Assembly: GCF_000611645.1 (NCBI RefSeq)
Contig: NW_014012915.1
Span: forward strand, 1 to 21,643
DNA from: Monoraphidium neglectum
Taxonomy: Eukaryota > Chlorophyta > Chlorophyceae > Sphaeropleales > Selenastraceae
Reading direction: 5' to 3'
DNA length: 21,643 bases
Position numbers and translations under genes: made by a program. The notes under the pieces are model-generated. The model was given only the letters and a program-made list of their open reading frames with translations. It was not told where the DNA came from and did not search any database. Of this stretch, positions 21,640 through 21,643 are shown in pieces (the first letter of the stretch is position 1; every line of letters starts with the position of its first letter).

Positions 21640-21643
21640 CGTG
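21578..21643. repeat. (GT)n microsatellite at the window end
   Basis: A GT dinucleotide run follows the GTT run after a short GCTGTT break and reaches the window edge. It lies in the same intron of copy B. Confidence 0.95.

Overview
The window is nuclear DNA from a green alga, most likely a core chlorophyte (Chlorophyceae-like). The evidence is very intron-dense genes with GC-rich third codon positions, GTGAG/GTGCG donors and CAG acceptors, many (CA/GT)n, (CT)n and (GTT)n microsatellites, a TGTAA-type polyadenylation word, and a protein family (PhoX/DUF839 secreted phosphatase) known in Chlamydomonas. I cannot name the species. There is no bacterial-style operon, tRNA, rRNA or CRISPR array.

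Layout. (1) 1-177, plus strand: probable 3' end of a low-complexity gene entering from the left, followed by about 530 bp of intergenic DNA. (2) 711-4834, minus strand: a ten-exon gene whose spliced product (653 aa) matches the TBC1D19-type Rab-GAP-like family from N-terminus to C-terminus. The canonical TBC Arg and Gln finger residues are absent. (3) 4835-6302: divergent intergenic region holding a long unassigned minus-strand open frame and, near its right end, a conserved promoter-proximal block. (4) 6303-14045, plus strand: complete 21-exon gene for a secreted PhoX/DUF839 alkaline phosphatase-like protein (669 aa). Its 14th intron contains a 217-base assembly gap inside a (CT)n tract. (5) 14046-15501: intergenic, with a second copy of the promoter-proximal block. 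(6) 15502-21418 and beyond, plus strand: a tandem paralogue of the phosphatase. Seventeen exons are visible and the last four expected exons lie outside the window.

The two phosphatase genes are a head-to-tail duplication. Sixteen of the 17 comparable exons have identical lengths and phases, whereas the introns have diverged almost completely. A block of about 91 bp survives upstream of both genes, ending exactly 92 bp before each ATG, which suggests a shared core promoter or 5'UTR element. The likely role of the pair is extracellular or periplasmic phosphate release from organic phosphate. The TBC gene appears functionally unrelated and is only a divergent neighbour.

Gene models were built by hand from splice-site phase, paralogue comparison and remembered family motifs. 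All three spliced reading frames close without internal stops. No database search was run.
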